The notes below the pieces were generated by a model. That model saw only the letters and a program-made list of their open reading frames with translations. It was not told the origin of the DNA and made no database searches. 64,000 nt of DNA from Helicobacter felis ATCC 49179 (GTDB lineage: Bacteria > Campylobacterota > Campylobacteria > Campylobacterales > Helicobacteraceae): NCBI RefSeq assembly GCF_000200595.1, contig NC_014810.2:1374311-1438310 (forward strand). The letters are read 5' to 3'. Position numbers and translations under genes: made by a program. Position 1 is the first letter of the stretch. The number at the start of each line of letters is the position of its first letter. Shown here piece after piece: positions 36,034-45,529 of this stretch.

Positions 36034-36767
36034 TCCTTGTTAGCAGATGTTGGTCTAGAAGAAGCTAGGCCTGCATGCGCCCCGCCAAGATCGATTCTTG
36101 CTTGCCCCAAGCTATTGAGATAGGCAATCAGCGCGACAATCTCTTTTACTTTGCCCTCTTTGAGTGCTGTGGTAATTTCAGGGTTTTGCATGTTGTCTAC
36201 AATGGCTTTGGCTTCAGCTAAAAAGCGTGCTTTGGCCTCTTTGACATCTCCTAACTTAACTCCATTGGGCGCATCGTAGGGCACGCCAAAGACTTTTTTC
36301 TCTGTAAAAGCTTCTGCATAGGCGGTATCAAAGTCGCTATCTTTTTTAAAGAGATGTTTGTAAGCAGGCATGATACTTCCGGGCACAACACTTGTGGGTT
36401 CCAACATATGCTTTTCATGCCATGCAGTGGTGCGCACATCGCCCACACGATGCAAATCAGGACCAATTCTCCTAGATCCCCATAAAAAGGGACGATCGTA
36501 GGCATATTCCCCACTCAAACTATAAGCTCCATAGCGTTGCACTTCCGCTTGGAAAGGGCGGATAAGTTGGGAATGGCAGTTGTAACATCCCTCCTTGATA
36601 TAAACCTGTCTGCCTGCTGTTTCTAAAATGCTGTAGGGTTTGAGCCCTTCAATGGGGCGCGCTGACTTAAAAAAGTTGGGCAAAATTTCTACAATCCCTG
36701 CAATGGCAAAGGCGACCACGAATGCCAAAGTAAAAAAGAAAGGGTTTTTTTCTAAAAAATTAAACAT
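36030..36767 (-). CDS. ccoO: cbb3-type cytochrome c oxidase subunit II
   Basis: A 245-residue membrane-anchored monohaem cytochrome c. One N-terminal helix is followed by GCYNCHSQLIRPF near residue 60 (haem site) and PGSIMPAYKHLF with the axial Met near 130. It passes electrons from CcoP to CcoN. The C-terminus (after about 225) is low complexity. The gene follows ccoN after nine bases with an AAGGAG ribosome site. Confidence 0.95.
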   Translation of the reverse strand: MFNFLEKNPFFFTLAFVVAFAIAGIVEILPNFFKSARPIEGLKPYSILETAGRQVYIKEGCYNCHSQLIRPFQAEVQRYGAYSLSGEYAYDRPFLWGSRRIGPDLHRVGDVRTTAWHEKHMLEPTSVVPGSIMPAYKHLFKKDSDFDTAYAEAFTEKKVFGVPYDAPNGVKLGDVKEAKARFLAEAKAIVDNMQNPEITTALKEGKVKEIVALIAYLNSLGQARIDLGGAHAGLASSRPTSANKE

Positions 36768-36776
36768 GAGTTCTCC

Positions 36777-38282
36777 TTAACGCAAACCCATAGGGGTAGC
36801 ATAAGCAGGCTCTTTTTCAAGCACGCGCCCCTTTTGGATAGTCATCAACACATTGTATAGGAAGATGAAAAAGCCTACAAGATAAAGACTGCCTCCGATT
36901 CCACGAATGACATAATAAGGGATAAGCACCCGCACTGTGTCAATAAATTGATAGACCAAATTGCCATATTGATCCACATCGCGCCACATCATCCCCTGAG
37001 TAATACCTGCCACCCACATAGAGGAGAAGTAAAGCACGATGCCTAAAGTCATTAACCAAAACTGGACATCCATCAATTTGGCAGAATAAATTTCTCTTTT
37101 AAAGACACGAGGTGTCATGTGATACACCGCTGCGATGAGAGAGAAGCCCACCCAACCAAGCACGCCGTCATGTACATGTCCGATAATCCAATCGGTGAAG
37201 TGAGCCAGCGCGTTCACAGAGCGGATCGCCTGAATAGAACCCTCTAGGGTGGAGAGCATGTAGAAGGTGCTGGCCAAAACCAAGAATTTAATCAGAGGAG
37301 ATTCTTTGAGTTGGTGCCACTGACCGCGCAAAGTTAAGAGCATGTTGATGGCTGTTCCCCATGAGGGCAAGATCAAAATAACAGAGAAAACAGAGGAGAG
37401 GGTTTGCACCCAATCTGGCACAGTGGAGTAGATTAGATGGTGTCCGCCCGCCCAAATGTAAACAAACATAAGACTCCAAAAGGAGAAAAGAGTTAGTTTA
37501 TAAGAAAAAATAGGTTGTCCGCTCTCTTTGGGCAAGAAATAATAAATTGTGCCAATCACGCCACTTGTAAAAACAAAGGCTACCGCATTATGCCCCCACC
37601 ACCACTGCACCAAGGCGTCATTGCTGCCCGCATAAAGAGAGATGGAGTGCCAAAGACTGCCCATATTGGCGACAAAATAGGTAGGAATAGAGAGATTGTT
37701 GAAGATGTAGAGCACGGCGATACCCACATAGGTAGCAATGTAATACCACAAAGAAACATAAATAGTATTTTCGCGGCGCACACCCATGCTCCCAAACATG
37801 CTAATCCCCCAAAGCACCCACACGATGACCACCAAAATATCCAAAGGCCAAGCTAATTCAGCGTATTCCTTGCTTTGTGTGATACCTGCAAATAAACTCA
37901 CCACGCCCAACACGAGCGCAATAATCCAGAGCCAAAAGTGCAAATAACCCACAGCCTTTAAAAATGGATGATCATGGTAGGTAATCTTTAGGACTCTTTG
38001 TCCAATATAATACCAGCTTGCCCAAATGCCTCCCAAAGTAAAACCATAAATCACTCCATTGGTATGCAAGGGGCGCAAACGCCCAAAAATACTATATTCA
38101 CCCAAAATATAATTTAATTTAGGAAAGGCTAATTGAAAAGCCAACACCACGCCAATCACCATGCCAATGACCCCAAAAGTGATCATGGCGATAATAAAGA
38201 GGCGGGCGATGGAGTAATCGTACTCAGCTACACGACCCACTTCAGCAGGCTTGGCATAGCCCCCTGGCATGCTAATATCCAT
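36777..38282 (-). CDS. ccoN: cbb3-type cytochrome c oxidase catalytic subunit I
   Basis: A 501-residue, 12-helix subunit that reduces oxygen to water. Haem and copper ligands are visible in LRPLHTNGVIYG, VQWWWGHNAVAF, and the paired His in AGGHHLIY. LAHFTDWIIGHVHDGVLGW follows further on. It is the terminal oxidase for microaerobic growth and the only oxidase type in H. pylori. A -10 box lies 34 bases upstream. AGGAG before the ATG is a strong ribosome site. Confidence 0.96.
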   Translation of the reverse strand: MDISMPGGYAKPAEVGRVAEYDYSIARLFIIAMITFGVIGMVIGVVLAFQLAFPKLNYILGEYSIFGRLRPLHTNGVIYGFTLGGIWASWYYIGQRVLKITYHDHPFLKAVGYLHFWLWIIALVLGVVSLFAGITQSKEYAELAWPLDILVVIVWVLWGISMFGSMGVRRENTIYVSLWYYIATYVGIAVLYIFNNLSIPTYFVANMGSLWHSISLYAGSNDALVQWWWGHNAVAFVFTSGVIGTIYYFLPKESGQPIFSYKLTLFSFWSLMFVYIWAGGHHLIYSTVPDWVQTLSSVFSVILILPSWGTAINMLLTLRGQWHQLKESPLIKFLVLASTFYMLSTLEGSIQAIRSVNALAHFTDWIIGHVHDGVLGWVGFSLIAAVYHMTPRVFKREIYSAKLMDVQFWLMTLGIVLYFSSMWVAGITQGMMWRDVDQYGNLVYQFIDTVRVLIPYYVIRGIGGSLYLVGFFIFLYNVLMTIQKGRVLEKEPAYATPMGLR

Positions 38283-38315
38283 ATACGCTCCTCAATAAAC
38301 TAATTTGAAAAGTTA

Positions 38316-38321
38316 AGTATA
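38316..38321 (-). promoter_or_regulatory. Predicted -10 box of the ccoNOQP operon
   Basis: On the minus strand TATACT preceded by GTGC (an extended -10 form) lies 34 bases before the ccoN ATG. Confidence 0.55.
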
Positions 38322-38363
38322 GCACAATAGACATGGATAATACAATAGCCTTTAGGTTCATAT

Positions 38364-40238
38364 TTAAAATAAAAGGCTCGCTTGTGCGATCACATCTTGA
38401 TCGGTAGCCAAATCCAAATAATTAAAATGCGCTCCACTCTGTTGCGTGCCTTGCAAGAGGTCTCCTGCATTCCGGTGCTTGAGGTCCAAGTTAGCGATCT
38501 CAAACCCATCTAAAGTTTGACTAAAGGCAAGTAAGCGGACATCGTGGACATAGTGGGTGAAGAGAAAACAATAACCTTTCCCGCCTAATCTTGCGACGCG
38601 CCCTCTAAGTTGGTGCAGAGTGGCTAACCCTAAGCGTTCAGGTCCAACAACAACGATTGTTGAGAGCTTGGGTAAACTGATCCCCACTTCAATAAGAGTT
38701 GTGGCTAGAAGAATGTGCCCCTCTTTGGCAAAATCCTCTAGGATTTCTTCCTTGTTAGCGTCTTTACCGCTTGTAACATATACGCCTTCAAAATGTGTCT
38801 TCCAATAGTTTTCTGCTTGTCTAAGAGGCATATAATCCTGCCGCACACTCTCTTCAACAAGGGGATAAATGATGGCGACCTGCTTTTTAGAATCGATCTG
38901 ATGGCGGATATGGTGCAAGAGAGCTTGAAAATGTGTCCTATCAATGAGAGTTGTTTCAATATCTTTTGTGTAGGGTTTATCTTTAATCAAAGTGGTTTTA
39001 ATAAACTTCGCTTCCATCATGGCTAGGGTGCGTGGAATAGGGGTGGCTGAAAATTGCAAATAATGCGGACTGCACACCACCCCCCCTATTTCTGTGCGCG
39101 CATAAATTTCTAAATCATGGCGTTGTTTGCTTCCAAATCTGTGCTGTTCATCGCTAATCACAAGCCCTACTTCTTTTGTGTCCAAAGAGGCATATAACAA
39201 AGTAGTTGTGCCAATAATAAAAGTGCTATGATTCACCTCTTCTTTAATTTTCTTAGATGTGCCCCCCAAAAGAAGAGAGACTTTAATATGGGGAGGGAGG
39301 AATTTAAGAGCTTCTTGATAGAGTTGCTTGGCCAACACGCTTGTAGGGGCCATTAAAAGACTTTTATGCGGGAAAGTTAAAGCTACGCTAGCCAAAATAA
39401 CCATAGTTTTACCACACCCCACATCACCCATGATCAATCTTTTAGCCGCCACTTGACCCTGCATATCTGCTTGAATGCTTGTAATGGCTCTTTGTTGATC
39501 TGAAGTGAGGGTGAAGGGTAAATTTTTAAGAAAAATTTGCAGATTTTCTAAATTAGCGTGCCTGGCAAACTTGCTTGGAAACTCCCATTTTTTAGCGCTC
39601 AAAGCGCGCATATAGACAAAAGCTTCAATATATTTGAGTGCTTGTAGATAAATCCCAAAAAAACCCTTATGTGCCTTGAAGCGTTCTACAAATTCCAAAG
39701 TGGGGTAGAAAATCCTCTCTAGTGCCTCTATAATTTTTGAAGAGATGCCTATCTGCGTAAGTTTTATAAGGTTTTCTGCATGAATCACGCTTAGGCAAAA
39801 TACTTGGTAATCCTTAATTTTTTGATTCTTAAAAATAGGGATTTGGCGCGTATTGGACTTGAAATGCAGAGCGATGCTTTGGGGTCGATCGATTCTTGTA
39901 GGGTTGACCATTTGGAAGTTATTAGAGTAAGGGTTTATGCTAATTTTACCATAGATAAAATAGCAAGATTGAGAAAAGCTTTTAGTGTGGTAGGGAGTGT
40001 AATTAAAGCAGACTAGATCAATCTCTTGGTTAAAAGCAAGAGCTAGAACTCTAATTTTGAGAATCTTGCCTGCATGGGCACTAAGCTTGCGCACTTCTAG
40101 GCAACCTTCTTGGCCATTTTCAAGTTTTTCTAGTAAAGTGTAAGCGGTATAATCCTTAGGCGGATAAAGCAAGAGTTGCAAAAAATCAGATAAGGGCAAA
40201 CCGAGATTTAAATCCATCTCTTCAATTATTTTTGCCAC
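38364..40238 (-). CDS. recG: ATP-dependent DNA helicase RecG
   Basis: Branch-migrating helicase that remodels stalled forks and Holliday junctions. Walker A is GDVGCGKT near residue 270. The motif II box is DEQH (VISDEQHRFG) near 363, followed by QFSATPIPRTL. Motif VI is QLRGRVARLGGKGYCF near 545. The length of 624 is shorter than E. coli RecG (693) because the N-terminal wedge is reduced, as in H. pylori. The start is uncertain: GTG 40238 gives the listed frame and ATG 40217 is seven codons in; neither has a strong ribosome site. Confidence 0.92.
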   Translation of the reverse strand: MAKIIEEMDLNLGLPLSDFLQLLLYPPKDYTAYTLLEKLENGQEGCLEVRKLSAHAGKILKIRVLALAFNQEIDLVCFNYTPYHTKSFSQSCYFIYGKISINPYSNNFQMVNPTRIDRPQSIALHFKSNTRQIPIFKNQKIKDYQVFCLSVIHAENLIKLTQIGISSKIIEALERIFYPTLEFVERFKAHKGFFGIYLQALKYIEAFVYMRALSAKKWEFPSKFARHANLENLQIFLKNLPFTLTSDQQRAITSIQADMQGQVAAKRLIMGDVGCGKTMVILASVALTFPHKSLLMAPTSVLAKQLYQEALKFLPPHIKVSLLLGGTSKKIKEEVNHSTFIIGTTTLLYASLDTKEVGLVISDEQHRFGSKQRHDLEIYARTEIGGVVCSPHYLQFSATPIPRTLAMMEAKFIKTTLIKDKPYTKDIETTLIDRTHFQALLHHIRHQIDSKKQVAIIYPLVEESVRQDYMPLRQAENYWKTHFEGVYVTSGKDANKEEILEDFAKEGHILLATTLIEVGISLPKLSTIVVVGPERLGLATLHQLRGRVARLGGKGYCFLFTHYVHDVRLLAFSQTLDGFEIANLDLKHRNAGDLLQGTQQSGAHFNYLDLATDQDVIAQASLLF

Positions 40239-40287
40239 ACCGCATCCATTTAAGTTTTCATGTTATTATAGCCCAAAAAGGAAGTCT

Positions 40288-40611
40288 ATGGCCGGCCTGC
40301 TTCGATCTTGTGCTTTGGCTGTGTTGTGTATGTGGCTAGGAGCTTGTAAAGATAGTGCTAAATCTACTAAAGCCACCCCGACACCCACCAAGACAACTCA
40401 GGCTCAAGACCCTGCCTTAGAGAATCTCGAGCATAAAATGGATGATGCCAAGACAACACAAAGAATCGATCGCATTATTGATACAGAAAACGCCATCCAA
40501 GATGCCACGCAATCTACAGGGCCCATATTCACTCCCCAAAACAGCAATATTTTACAGAATTGGAACAATCACGAGGATAATTTGAGCTCCCCTCTCAATC
40601 ATAACTATTAG
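40288..40611 (+). CDS. Small Thr/Lys-rich lipoprotein
   Basis: A 107-residue protein with a signal peptide and lipobox (LCMWLGACKD, Cys20), then a hydrophilic, low-complexity chain rich in Thr, Lys, Gln and Asn and probably disordered. It would be attached to the inner or outer membrane. AAGGA lies eight bases before the ATG. A protein of unknown function sits next to recG in H. pylori also; I cannot say whether it is homologous. The stop overlaps the Shine-Dalgarno sequence of the next gene (AGGA at 40610), suggesting translational coupling. Confidence 0.75.
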   Translation: MAGLLRSCALAVLCMWLGACKDSAKSTKATPTPTKTTQAQDPALENLEHKMDDAKTTQRIDRIIDTENAIQDATQSTGPIFTPQNSNILQNWNNHEDNLSSPLNHNY

Positions 40612-40619
40612 GATTAGGC

Positions 40620-41243
40620 ATTTTCGCGCGTTGTTTAAGTATTATAGGAATTTTCTCCATCTGCTTTTTACATGCAGCCAAGAGTCGCACTTTTCTTTTA
40701 AGCCAGTATCAATTAGGCGTGATGCATTTTTATACAGATACAAATGGCACGCCTGTCAAACACACGCGCCTCATTGAAGGGGCGGGGATTCTCTTTGGCT
40801 ATGAGTATAACCCTCTAGATCGTTGGCTGTATAGCCGTTATTATGCGTTTTTAGACTATGGTTTCGTGCTTTTGGACAAGAGTAGCAATGTAGAAACTAA
40901 CATGTTTACTTATGGAGTAGGCGGAGATATTGTGTTGGAATACAATAAAAATCCTCTGAATGTTTGGGGGTTCTTTTATGGCATGATGGTTGCAGGAAAC
41001 ACTTGGACCACTTCACGCTTTTCGCGTAATTTTTTGATCGAAAATTACCGCTCCTTTACAAGTTTGCGTTTCAAAGATACTTTTTTTCGATTCTTTGGCC
41101 AAGTGGGAATCCGTTTCCAAACCGTGATCCTCTACCATGACATCTCTATTGAAATAGGGTTCAAATTCCCTTTTGATACCGAAATTGGTTCTAAGTTTGT
41201 GCGCGACTACAGCATGTTTGTTTCACACACTTGGTATTTTTAA
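40620..41243 (+). CDS. Hop/Hor-like outer membrane protein with probable ATT start
   Basis: A 207-residue beta-barrel protein. The barrel has MFTYGVGGDIVLEY and GMMVAGNTWTT, shared with the two OMPs at 31585 and 32696, and a C-terminal MFVSHTWYF. A GTG at 40719 or ATG at 40722 would remove the first strand and leave no signal peptide. The in-frame sequence upstream reads as a good signal peptide (ARCLSIIGIFSICFLHAA) and reaches back to a TAA at 40602. It contains no ATG, GTG or TTG before 40719. ATT at 40620 lies six bases after AGGA (40610-40613). Either initiation is at ATT, or the ATG has been lost by mutation. Confidence 0.6.
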   Translation: MFARCLSIIGIFSICFLHAAKSRTFLLSQYQLGVMHFYTDTNGTPVKHTRLIEGAGILFGYEYNPLDRWLYSRYYAFLDYGFVLLDKSSNVETNMFTYGVGGDIVLEYNKNPLNVWGFFYGMMVAGNTWTTSRFSRNFLIENYRSFTSLRFKDTFFRFFGQVGIRFQTVILYHDISIEIGFKFPFDTEIGSKFVRDYSMFVSHTWYF

Positions 41244-41268
41244 GTTACACTTTTTAAAAAGGAAAAAT

Positions 41269-42204
41269 ATGGCAGTTCTATTATTTGGAGGACAGGGTTC
41301 TCAGCATGTAGGTATGGGCAAGGATTTTTACAATCATCTCAAATTGGCTAGGGAGATGTTTGAAGAAGCTAGCGATGTTTTAAAGACGGACATGCAAGCC
41401 TTACTTTGGGAAGAAAATGAATTATTAAACCAAAGCCCCTACACACAGAGCGCGTTGTTTTTGGTGTCTATGGTGGCTTTTAGGGCTTTTATGGCTGAGG
41501 TAGGTTCTTTTCGTGTCCAAATGGCTTTGGGGCACTCTTTGGGTGAAATTAGTGCCAATGGAGCTAGTGGGGCGTTGTCTTTTGAAAAAGGCTTAAAATT
41601 AGTGTTTGAGCGGGGGCGTTTGATGGAGCGCGCGTGCGCACAAAGTCCTAAAGAGTTAGGCATGTTGGCAGTCTTGGGCGCGTCTAAAGAAAATCTTATA
41701 GATTTTTGCACGCAGGCTAGAGAAAAAGGGCAGGTGATTTATACGGCTAATTTCAACGGCTCTCAGGTCGTGTTAGCAGGGCATAAAGAAATTTTACAGG
41801 CATTGCAGGCTAAAGATTTGGGGGCTAAAAAATTAGTGATGTTGCCTATGAGTGTTGTGAGCCACTGCCCTATTTTAAACCCCATCTTAAAAGACTTTAG
41901 CGCGCTTTTAACAGAAAGTTTAGAGGACACCTATCATTTTAGTGTGCTCTCTAATGCTAGCGGTGTGTCTTATAGCTCTAAAGAAGACGCGCTAAAATAT
42001 CTAGGCGTGCAGTTAATCCAACCCGTGCTTTATGACACCTGTTTACAAGCTTGCGAGTTGGCCACCTCCTATTATCTTGAATTTGGCACAAGTGTTTTAA
42101 AAAATCTCAACAAAAGGTTAAGCAATAAGCCCACACTGAGCATTACAGATATGCTAAGTTTGCAAGAGGCGTTAGACTCTATAGGAAATCTTTCACCTCA
42201 ATAA
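41269..42204 (+). CDS. fabD: Malonyl-CoA:ACP transacylase
   Basis: Transfers malonyl groups from CoA to acyl carrier protein to feed fatty-acid elongation. The N-terminal LFGGQGSQHVGMG motif, the active-site Ser in GHSLGEISA near residue 91, and the conserved His near 200 (VVSHCPIL) are present. Start at ATG 41269 with AAAAAGGA upstream gives 311 residues, normal for the family. The longer frame from 41173 would overlap the preceding OMP. A gap of 175 bases follows before the Hof array. Confidence 0.95.
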   Translation: MAVLLFGGQGSQHVGMGKDFYNHLKLAREMFEEASDVLKTDMQALLWEENELLNQSPYTQSALFLVSMVAFRAFMAEVGSFRVQMALGHSLGEISANGASGALSFEKGLKLVFERGRLMERACAQSPKELGMLAVLGASKENLIDFCTQAREKGQVIYTANFNGSQVVLAGHKEILQALQAKDLGAKKLVMLPMSVVSHCPILNPILKDFSALLTESLEDTYHFSVLSNASGVSYSSKEDALKYLGVQLIQPVLYDTCLQACELATSYYLEFGTSVLKNLNKRLSNKPTLSITDMLSLQEALDSIGNLSPQ

Positions 42205-42282
42205 TGGTTCATATATGCATTTTTAGTTACTATGTGTAGCGCATCGTCTATTTTATGCAAAAAAAACTCATATTTATTAGGG

Positions 42283-42315
42283 ACTCTCTAAAGATTTTGT
42301 AATAATGTAGAGAGT
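42283..42315. repeat. 8-bp inverted repeat upstream of the Hof array
   Basis: ACTCTCTA at 42283-42290 and TAGAGAGT at 42308-42315 are perfect inverted copies with a 17-base spacer. The spacer holds TAATAAT, a possible -10 element. It could be an operator over the promoter of the first Hof gene, or a weak hairpin ending fabD without a T run. Confidence 0.4.
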
Positions 42316-42379
42316 TACGGCGAGCTGTTTTCTTAAAAAGTATAGCCAAGTAACACCATTTACTGATCTAGGAGGCTTC

Positions 42380-43855
42380 ATGCAAGATGGGTCGTGTGGA
42401 CAGACAACCTCAAGGGTTTCTGCTGTGGTTTTTGTAGGCTCTTTGGCCTTGGGTGCTGGCTCTTTGGATGCCTTTGCCCTGTCAAATGCCTATAAAGACA
42501 TTTTTGCGTATAAATTGGGGGGGTTTGCCGATCAGTCCGCTTTCATTGGCTTCAACAACTCCAAGATCGATCGCAACAAGGGTATTTACCCCACCCAGAG
42601 TTTTGCCACTATCGTTGGGTATTTAGGCTTGGACTTAAACTTTTTGCCCAAAAGCCCCTCTCATAAGATCAAGGTAAAATTTGGGGGCGCAGTGGGTGGC
42701 GTGCTCTATGATGGCACTAAAAACTCTTCTGAAGGGTCTGTTGTCAGCGATTTTTTTGGTTATTACGATGGCTTTATGGGGGGTTATGTCAATGTCTTGG
42801 ATGACGATTCAATTCCGGTCAAAAACGCCAAGTATCGCAACGCCGTGCGCAATTATATTTTTAGCGATGCCTATATAGAGTATGACTACAAAAATCATTT
42901 TGGTTTCAAAGGAGGGCGTTACAAGTCTAAAATGGAATACCGCAGTGGGTGGACACAGGGCTTTGAGGTCTATGGAGGGGGTAGGGATTTTCGTCTGACT
43001 TGGTTTAGCTCTTGGGGGCGCGCTTTTGCCTACGGTTCTTATATCCAAGATTGGTATGCCGCACGCCCCACTTTTTCTGGCAATTACACTAAAAACAGCA
43101 GTGGGGGTTATGATAAACACGGTTACCCCATTCTTTTAGGCACGCATGCCCTGCAACTCAACTATTCACGGCATAAATTTCAGTTGGAGGGCTTTTTTTA
43201 CTTTTCCCCCAAAATTTTTAATGCTCCGGGCTTTAAAGTGGGTTGGGATAGCAACCCCAACTTCTCGGGGCGAGGTTTTCGCTCCCAAACAACCTTGCTC
43301 GCCTTTTTCCCCATTTATTATCCATGGATGATTGTCAAATCTGACGGTTCGCCTGCTTACGCCTTTGACACTCCGGCAACGCGCACAGGGCAGAGTTTAG
43401 TGATCAAGCAACGCTTCGATTTCAACGAATTTTTTATCGTGGGCACTTTCCTTAAAAATTTTCAAAATCCTAATTTTAAGATTGGGAATATGGGTAACCC
43501 TGCCGGGGTGCTCACGGGAGATAATAGTATCTATGCGGGGAACTGGAGCACTTCCATTAAAGCGGATGCGGTAACGGGTAACTTTGGTTATGGAGGGAAA
43601 CATTTTAAAGACACATTTAACTGGGAAATGCAGTGGCAATGGAGTAGTTCGCCGGTTTCTCATGATGGCCGTGTTACCTTGCTTTTAGGCTATACCTTTA
43701 ATAAAATCTTAAGCGCGACCGTAACTTTGGCTTATTTTGGTATACACACTAATAAGGGCTATCAAGCTGGTTTAAATGCACCCTGCAAAACTGGCTGTCA
43801 AGGCGGGTATCAAGATCGTAGCAGTCTGACTACAAGCCTGGTAGCGACATTTTAG
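42380..43855 (+). CDS. Hof-family outer membrane protein (array member 1)
   Basis: A 491-residue outer membrane protein of the Helicobacter Hof family (HP_OMP_2). The signal region spans about residues 12-33 (SAVVFVGSLALGAGSLDAFA). The family N-terminus SAFIGFNNSKIDRNKGIYPT is near residues 52-71. The conserved body includes VRNYIFSDAYIEYDYKN, GFKGGRYKSK, WFSSWGRAFA, PGFKVGWDSNPNFSGRGFRS and the C-terminal DRSSLTTSLVATF. AGGAGG precedes the ATG by six bases, a strong ribosome site. Hof proteins are predicted porin-like barrels; functions are mostly unknown. Confidence 0.9.
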   Translation: MQDGSCGQTTSRVSAVVFVGSLALGAGSLDAFALSNAYKDIFAYKLGGFADQSAFIGFNNSKIDRNKGIYPTQSFATIVGYLGLDLNFLPKSPSHKIKVKFGGAVGGVLYDGTKNSSEGSVVSDFFGYYDGFMGGYVNVLDDDSIPVKNAKYRNAVRNYIFSDAYIEYDYKNHFGFKGGRYKSKMEYRSGWTQGFEVYGGGRDFRLTWFSSWGRAFAYGSYIQDWYAARPTFSGNYTKNSSGGYDKHGYPILLGTHALQLNYSRHKFQLEGFFYFSPKIFNAPGFKVGWDSNPNFSGRGFRSQTTLLAFFPIYYPWMIVKSDGSPAYAFDTPATRTGQSLVIKQRFDFNEFFIVGTFLKNFQNPNFKIGNMGNPAGVLTGDNSIYAGNWSTSIKADAVTGNFGYGGKHFKDTFNWEMQWQWSSSPVSHDGRVTLLLGYTFNKILSATVTLAYFGIHTNKGYQAGLNAPCKTGCQGGYQDRSSLTTSLVATF

Positions 43856-43982
43856 GGATTTCCTAAAAGGACTAGCAAACTAAGAAAAAAAACACGCCTA
43901 GCATGCTATTATCACTCAAAGGTAAATGTAGGCGTTGGGTGTGCGCTAACATTCATTCCTCATCATATACAAGGAACGCGCA

Positions 43983-45521
43983 TTGAAAAAAATTACCTTG
44001 CTTTCTAAGAGCTTACTAGCAGTGTTAGGAGTGTTGAGCGAAGCAGAAGCCTTAGATTGGCGCAATTTGGAATCCTTTGCTAAGTTTAAAGCAGGGGCCG
44101 AGTCCTTTGCCAAAGTGGGCTTTAATAACAAACCTATCAACACGAAAAAAGGGCTTTATCCTACAGAAACCTTTATGACTGTGGTGGCGTATTTGCAACT
44201 GGATTTCCCGGAATTACTCTCCAAAAGCGCCACAGCAGCCGGACACCATCTTTCAGGGAGTTTAGGGGGTATGGGCGGGGGCCTAATTTATGATGGCACA
44301 AAGCACTTGAAAGACCAAGCTACGGGTTTGCCCTATGGCAGCATGGCTTGGAACTATTTTGGTTATTGGGGGGGGTTAGTCGGGCAAAAGCCATGGGCAA
44401 AGTGTTGGTATGGGCTAGGTGGGGGCTCAAAAGCAGACTATGCGGGAATGAGCGCACAGGAACTCCAAACGCTATCAGACTATTCAACAACAAACCCTCC
44501 TCCCAAAGGCACCATGAGTGCTCAAGCAGCCTCTAATTGTGTGCAAGGCTATGCCGACAACACGAGAGATTATGTAATTTACAACGCCTATATCGATTAC
44601 TCCTATAAAGATATTTTTCGCTTTAGAGGGGGGCGTTACGAATCTCCGGCGGACTACATGAGTGGTTACACGCAGGGGTTGGACATGACCTTAAAGCTAG
44701 GGCATTTCAAACTTTGGTGGTTTAGTTCCTTTGGTCGTGGTTTTGCTTATAACGAATGGTTGTATAACTTTTATTCGCCAAAAACTTATGTCTTGGCTAA
44801 TGGTAAAAAAATCAACCCCGGGGTGCACGCCTTTTATGTTACATGGGAATATAAGGGCTTTAGTATTGTGCCTTTCTTCTATTTTTCACCCAATAATGAA
44901 TACGATCCTAACTTCACTTTCCTATATGACAGCAACCCAAATTTTAAAGGGGTGGGCTGGCGTTCCCAAACAGATATTACCGTGCTCAATCCCTTTTATG
45001 CCAAGCGTTTTTGGGACACCTATCAATTTGGCATGCTCTCCAAGAAAAACGCGCATAGCTTGATGATCAAACAACGCTTTGACTTCAATAACTACAACTT
45101 TGGGGGCGGGATTTATAAGAGTTTTGGCAACGCTAACTGGATGATTGGCTACCACGGGAACCGCTTAGGCTTTGACTTTTGGACCAATAGCGTTTATGCC
45201 AACACCATTAACTCCCTCTCTTACATGATGGATGGGGACGCTTTTACAGGATTTCTTTTTGGAGGGGGTGTGCATGACAGATTTTTGTGGGGTTGTTTGG
45301 GGCGACTCACCTATGGGCCACGCGCTAATGAACAAGTTTTTTCTGTGAACTTGGGTTACCAATTCTCCAAACATTTTTATGCCGATATTAAAGTGGAATA
45401 CTACAATGTGGACATGCACCATGGGTATAAAATAGGCTGGAATGGTCCTTACTTGCCACTTCAATCCGCCACCCAACAAGACAGAAGCCATATTTTTACC
45501 GAAATTAAAGTAAGTCTATAG
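43983..45521 (+). CDS. Hof-family outer membrane protein (array member 2)
   Basis: A 512-residue family member with a TTG start and AAGGA eight bases upstream. The signal peptide is KKITLLSKSLLAVLGVLSEAEA, then ESFAKVGFNNKPINTKKGLY. An insertion with Cys140 and Cys181 (region 135-190, rich in Gly/Ser/Asn) distinguishes it from members 1 and 3 and probably forms an extracellular loop. GGRYESPADYMSGYTQG, FSSFGRGFAYN and YDSNPNFKGVGWRSQT are the shared core. It ends RSHIFTEIKVSL; the terminal Leu is less usual than Phe. A run of eight G lies at 44368-44375. Confidence 0.88.
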   Translation: MKKITLLSKSLLAVLGVLSEAEALDWRNLESFAKFKAGAESFAKVGFNNKPINTKKGLYPTETFMTVVAYLQLDFPELLSKSATAAGHHLSGSLGGMGGGLIYDGTKHLKDQATGLPYGSMAWNYFGYWGGLVGQKPWAKCWYGLGGGSKADYAGMSAQELQTLSDYSTTNPPPKGTMSAQAASNCVQGYADNTRDYVIYNAYIDYSYKDIFRFRGGRYESPADYMSGYTQGLDMTLKLGHFKLWWFSSFGRGFAYNEWLYNFYSPKTYVLANGKKINPGVHAFYVTWEYKGFSIVPFFYFSPNNEYDPNFTFLYDSNPNFKGVGWRSQTDITVLNPFYAKRFWDTYQFGMLSKKNAHSLMIKQRFDFNNYNFGGGIYKSFGNANWMIGYHGNRLGFDFWTNSVYANTINSLSYMMDGDAFTGFLFGGGVHDRFLWGCLGRLTYGPRANEQVFSVNLGYQFSKHFYADIKVEYYNVDMHHGYKIGWNGPYLPLQSATQQDRSHIFTEIKVSL

Positions 45522-45529
45522 AAGTTTGA

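Noticed and set aside
40719-40730. GTG/ATG at 40719/40722 as the start of the outer membrane protein
   Set aside because: It would give an outer membrane protein without a signal peptide and without a ribosome site; the upstream frame supplies both.
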